Positions 60,201 to 64,000 of a stretch of DNA of 64,000 bases are shown one piece after another. Source of the DNA: Gonium pectorale (Eukaryota > Chlorophyta > Chlorophyceae > Chlamydomonadales > Volvocaceae); NCBI GenBank assembly GCA_001584585.1, contig LSYV01000030.1, positions 166,168 to 230,167 of the forward strand, read 5' to 3'. A program made the position numbers and the translations under genes. The notes below the pieces were generated by a model, which was not told where the DNA came from, ran no database searches, and saw only the letters and a program-made list of their open reading frames with translations. How positions within the stretch are numbered: the first letter of the stretch is position 1; each line of letters starts with the position of its first letter.

Positions 60201-63200
60201 GTGATGGCGGTGCTTAAGGAGGTTCGCGAGAAGGAGTCGGAGATTGACAACCTAATCGGGCCAATCGAGGAGATGTACGGCCTCCTTATGCGCTACGAGG
60301 TCCGCGTGCCCAAGGAGGAGACCACCATGGTCAGCGACCTGCGCTACGGCTGGAAGAAGCTCAAGAAGGTGCGTTGCAGAGGCGGATCGGATGGGTATGG
60401 ACGCACATCTGAGATGGCTTCGGTGGGCGCGCTTTGCGGCATTGTTAAGGGCTGTAGGGACATTCATTTTGCCGCCCATCTGCTTAAGCTGCTGGCAATT
60501 CGCTTCTGCGCTTTTGTGGTGTGGCTGAAGGCCCAACCGACGGATGTTTGCTCCCCATGCCCCACGAACCGCAGGTCGCTACTGAGGTGTCCGACAACCT
60601 GACCCGCCTGCAAGTGGGCTTCAAGCGCGAGCTGATCAAGGAGGTCAAGACGTTTGTGGTGGATGCTCAGATGTTCCGCAAGGACTGGGAGGCCAACGGC
60701 CCCATGGTTCCCGGGCTGGACCCCATGGAGGCGGTTGACCGCTTGCGCAAGTTCCAGCAGATGTTCGAGGTGTGGCAGGCGGCAGGGCGGCTGCGGGCTG
60801 GGGCCAAGTTGGAGCAGCCTTGCAGCCTTGGACGCCGACGTAATTTTAGCAGCAGCCCAGAGCTACCTGCGTCTGCGCGGAGCTCGGTGTATGTTCGGTT
60901 GGGTTGGCTTTTTGCCTGTGTCGTTTGACTCCATACAACGTGCCCCACCCTGCCTGCTGCCGCCCATAGGTCCGCAAGCGCAAGTGGGAGAACTACAGTA
61001 GCGGCGAGGAGCTGTTCGGCCTGCCGGTGACACAATACCCCGAGCTTGAGCAGACGGAGAAGGAGATTCAGATGCTGGACCGCCTGTACAGCCTGTACGT
61101 GACCGTCATCACCACAATTAAGGGCTACGGAGACTACTTCTGGGTCGACGTGGTGGAGAAGATTGATGAGATGGGCGAGCAGGTTCTGCAGTACCAGAAC
61201 CAGTCTAAGAAGCTGCCCAAGGCGCTGCGCGACTGGCCGGCCTACAATGCCTGCCGCAAGACCATCGACGATTTTCTGGAGATGCTGCCGCTTTTCCAGG
61301 CGCTAACGCACAAGTCCATGCGCGAGCGGCACTGGAAGGAGGTGATGCACATCACCGGCCACGACCTCAACCTGGCGGAGGACGTGTTTAAGCTGCAGGT
61401 GCGGGGCTAGTGCGGCTCCTGCAGAGGAGGGATGGCGGCGGGAGGAGAAGAGTGGATGGCTAGAGGGGGGCAGGGCAGGGCCCCGGGGCTGCGGTTGGGG
61501 TTCCCATGTTGCAATGGTGCTAGGAAGGGTTTGGTATACGCTTCGGATGAGACGCGGGTTATCTGCGCGCGCTTGGTTATCTTGACAAACACCTGATGGG
61601 TAGACTGCACCATTCGCATGCTTTTACGGCCGTCTGCCCTGTATTGAATCTGCCCACCCCCGCCCACTCACCCCGCCTCCGGCTCCCTTCTGCAGCACCT
61701 TCTGGACAGCCACCTGCTACAGCATCGCGAGGATATCGAGGAACTGACCAGCGCGGCGGTGAAGGAGGAGATGATTGAGGTGAAGCTGGCGCAGCTTAAG
61801 GCCGACTGGGCCAACCAGAACCTGGCGTTCGCAGAGTACAAAAACCGTGGCCCTGTTATACTCAAGCCAAGTGACACCAGCGAGCTAATGGAGAAGCTCG
61901 AGGAGAGCCAGATGACGCTCGGATCCATGGCCACCAACCGGTGAGCGCGCGCCGCCAAAAGCGCCAGGATGGGTATTAGTGATCGGGCTCTAGCATGGAG
62001 TTCAAACGATGTCGGTTGTTCCGTCTAGAACCGCAACAAGCCAAGAACCCGATGCTGGTGTCCCACCCATATCCTGACTGTCCACAGGTACTCCGCGCCC
62101 TTCCGCGAGGAGGTGCAGGCCTGGTCGCTGAAGCTATCGACCGTGTCGGAAATCATCGAGCAGTGGCTCATGGTGCAGAGCATGTGGCAGTACATGGAGG
62201 CGGTGTTCAGCGGCGGTGATATTGTCAAGCAGCTGCCGCAGGAGGCCAAGCGCTTCCTCAACATCGACAAGAACTTCATGAAGATCGTGTCGAACGCGCT
62301 GGAGACGCAGAATGTGATCAACACATGCTATGGCAACGAGCTCATGAAGAACATGCTGCCCCACCTGCACGAGCAGCTGGAGATGTGCCAGAAGAGCCTT
62401 AGCGCCTACCTGGAGCAGAAGCGCGCGGAATTCCCGCGGTGAGACGTTTGGCGTATGTTTCTTTTTGCGGTTTTGTACGGATGCAGTACCTGGGCACGGT
62501 TGCGCTGGGTGGCTAGGTACGGGGACCTTGCATCCAGGTGGTGTGGTGTGGTGTGGTGTGGTGTGGTGTGGTGTGCGACATAGTGCTGACAAGATGCATG
62601 CAACCGGTCATATCTCTACATGTCCCTTTCACCCTGCCTCCCGCAGCTTCTACTTCGTGTCGGACCCCACCCTGCTGGAGATCCTGTCTCTGGGCTCTGA
62701 CCCGCCTTCCGTCGTGCCGCACTTCCAGTCCGGCCTGTTCGACTCACTGGCCAATGTCACGTTTGACCGCGTCGACAAGACGCGCATGACCGAGATGTTT
62801 AGTCAGCAGAACGAGAAGGTGAGGGACTGGACTGGTACGAGTCGCTGTGTGTAGGGATTACCACGAGACTAGGTAGGGATAGGGCTAGGGTTTTGCTTCC
62901 TGCGTCAAGCTTATTTGTGTCATTGGCGGCGCACGACTACGATCTGCCCAGGCGCCATGTTTAACCGGACGCCCGTGTACGCGCCTTCAGGTGGAATTCG
63001 AGCGGCCGGTAGATGCCAAGGGCAACATCGAGGTGTGGCTGCAGCGCCTGGTGGACGGCATGCAGGATACGGTCAAGCAAATTATCAAGCGCGCCGTACG
63101 GAACGTGGCGGAGATGCCGTTGGAGGACTTCGTGTTCGGGCACCCCGCGCAGGTGTGGCAGTCATAGGCAACGGAGCAGGAGATCCGCTAGGGGCAATTG

Positions 63201-63980
63201 GTGTCTCGTGGCCTGGGCAAGGCCATGTGTTCCGTCTTGTACCCTCTTTCATCGGCAGTGCTGGGGTTGCACGAGGGCTTTTCCACTTTGCAGGCCAACA
63301 CGTTGCCCCATACTACCCTCTCTCCGCACGGCTGTCGAGTTCACACTGTTTGCCTCGCTTTCCGCCTCCCATGTAGGTTGCGCTGCTGGGCATCCAGTTC
63401 CAGTGGACCGCGGAGACGCAGTCTGCGCTGACGAATGCCAAGCTGGACAAGGGCATCATGAACAAAAACTTCAAGAAGGTGGATCTGCTGCTTCGTGACA
63501 TGGTCAACATCACCGTGCGCTCCGACCTAACGCGTAACCAGCGCACCAACCTGGAGACCTGCATCACGGTGCACATGCACCAGAAGGAGTCAACCGAGGA
63601 CCTGGTCAAGAAGAAGATCAAGGACCCGACCGACTTCGAATGGCTCAAGCAGGTGTGCTGTGTGGATTGCGGGTGACGGGCAAGGCGGAGTGCTTGGGAC
63701 ACGCGCCTTGTCAGATTGTACTTGGGCCTGCTTTTCCATGTGCACCTCGCTGCCTCCCATTCAGTAACCACGATGTCAACCTCTCCACAGGTGCGCTTCT
63801 ACTGGCGCGACGACAAGGACACCGTCATCATCTCCATCTGCGACGTGGACTTCGAATACTCGTTCGAGTACCTGGGCGTGAAGGAGCGCCTCGTCATCAC
63901 ACCGCTTACCGACGTCTGCTACATCACACTGTCCCAGGCTCTCGGCATGTTCCTCGGCGGCGCGCCGGCTGGCCCTGCGG
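54217..63980 (+). CDS. ODA2: Outer-arm dynein gamma heavy chain, N-terminal tail and linker (continues right)
   Basis: Twenty-three exons close in phase: 54217-54255, 54323-54372, 54442-54511, 54590-54664, 54942-55844, 56181-56282, 56481-56738, 56963-57310, 57513-57941, 58129-58329, 58499-58657, 58777-58863, 59008-59185, 59445-59781, 60146-60368, 60575-60769, 60970-61398, 61696-61940, 62088-62438, 62647-62818, 62991-63152, 63377-63652, 63791-63980. This gives about 1,826 residues, ending one base into the AAA1 P-loop glycine (GGAPAGPAG), so the motor lies outside the window. The start [13 protein letters not shown] with [13 protein letters not shown] matches the N-terminus of axonemal heavy chains. 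The tail (DHC_N1) and linker (DHC_N2) regions are complete. [47 protein letters not shown] and [15 protein letters not shown] fit the gamma/DNAH5-DNAH8 class better than beta/DNAH9. The product forms the outer dynein arm that drives ciliary beating. Confidence 0.93.
58740..58809 (+). repeat. 16-bp direct repeat spanning an intron/exon border
   Basis: GGGCTCCAAGACTTCG occurs at 58740-58755 in the intron and at 58794-58809 in the following exon of the dynein gene, 54 bases (18 codons) apart. Confidence 0.8.
62537..62575 (+). repeat. (GTGGT)n microsatellite in dynein intron
   Basis: About seven tandem GTGGT units in the intron between the exons ending at 62438 and starting at 62647. No splice site is disturbed. 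Confidence 0.9.
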
Positions 63981-64000
63981 GTAGGTTAGCGATCGAGCGC

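Noticed and set aside
62870..62900. Telomere-like TAGGGATAGGGCTAGGGTTTT
   Set aside because: Only three irregular units inside a dynein intron; not a telomeric array.
1..64000. CRISPR array, bacterial operon or integrated prophage
   Set aside because: No regularly spaced direct repeats with spacers, no ribosome-binding-site-led gene clusters, and every supported multi-exon gene uses spliceosomal introns.

Overview
The window is nuclear DNA from a photosynthetic, flagellated green alga, most likely of the volvocine/Chlamydomonas group. The evidence is the very high GC content, genes cut into many short exons by GT-AG introns, long Ala/Gly/Pro-rich low-complexity protein segments, TGTAA-type poly(A) signals, a thylakoid-lumen photosystem I assembly factor (PSA2) and an axonemal outer-arm dynein heavy chain. 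I cannot name the species. All exon models were built by hand from splice sites; reading phase closes for all ten genes (the two that run off the window have no visible end to test).

Layout: (1) 1-7389, minus: a large armadillo-like protein running off the left edge. (2) 8397-12495, plus: a neutral sphingomyelinase-type phosphodiesterase in nine exons. (3) 13632-14579, plus: a single-exon type I membrane protein with a tyrosine/acid-rich stretch. (4) 16260-20274, minus: a ChaN/DUF399 haem-binding-fold protein with a 390-N assembly gap in one intron. (5) 20534-21828, plus: a small unknown protein, head-to-head with gene 4. (6) 22162-23702, minus: PSA2, convergent with gene 5. (7) 25923-34929, minus: a GYF+SET+post-SET histone methyltransferase resembling plant ATXR7/SET1. 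(8) 35727-40612, plus: the CCR4 deadenylase, divergent from gene 7, with a 347-N gap in an intron. (9) 42454-48424, plus: a single-pass membrane RING-H2 ubiquitin ligase with an EGF-like ectodomain. (10) 54217 to beyond the right edge, plus: the outer-arm dynein gamma heavy chain (ODA2 type), 23 exons visible, up to the AAA1 P-loop.

The genes do not form one pathway; this is an ordinary mosaic of housekeeping, chloroplast, chromatin, mRNA-decay and cilium genes. Two members of the endonuclease/exonuclease/phosphatase fold occur (sphingomyelinase and CCR4), but they belong to different families.

The accessory part is 48.4-54.2 kb, which holds a gag-like retroelement remnant, a frameshifted gene fragment, a 20-N gap and two copies of a short dispersed sequence. 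That sequence is the most unusual signal here: an identical 27-bp unit at 43160, 49961 and 53333, plus a diverged copy at 2101 and a truncated one at 43131, most of them bracketed by short direct repeats like target-site duplications. Other structural oddities are a roughly 150-bp duplication bracketing gene 3, near-identical sequence on both sides of the first gap, a strong hairpin downstream of an orphan TATA box near 41.65-41.95 kb, and a GC-AG intron in gene 1.
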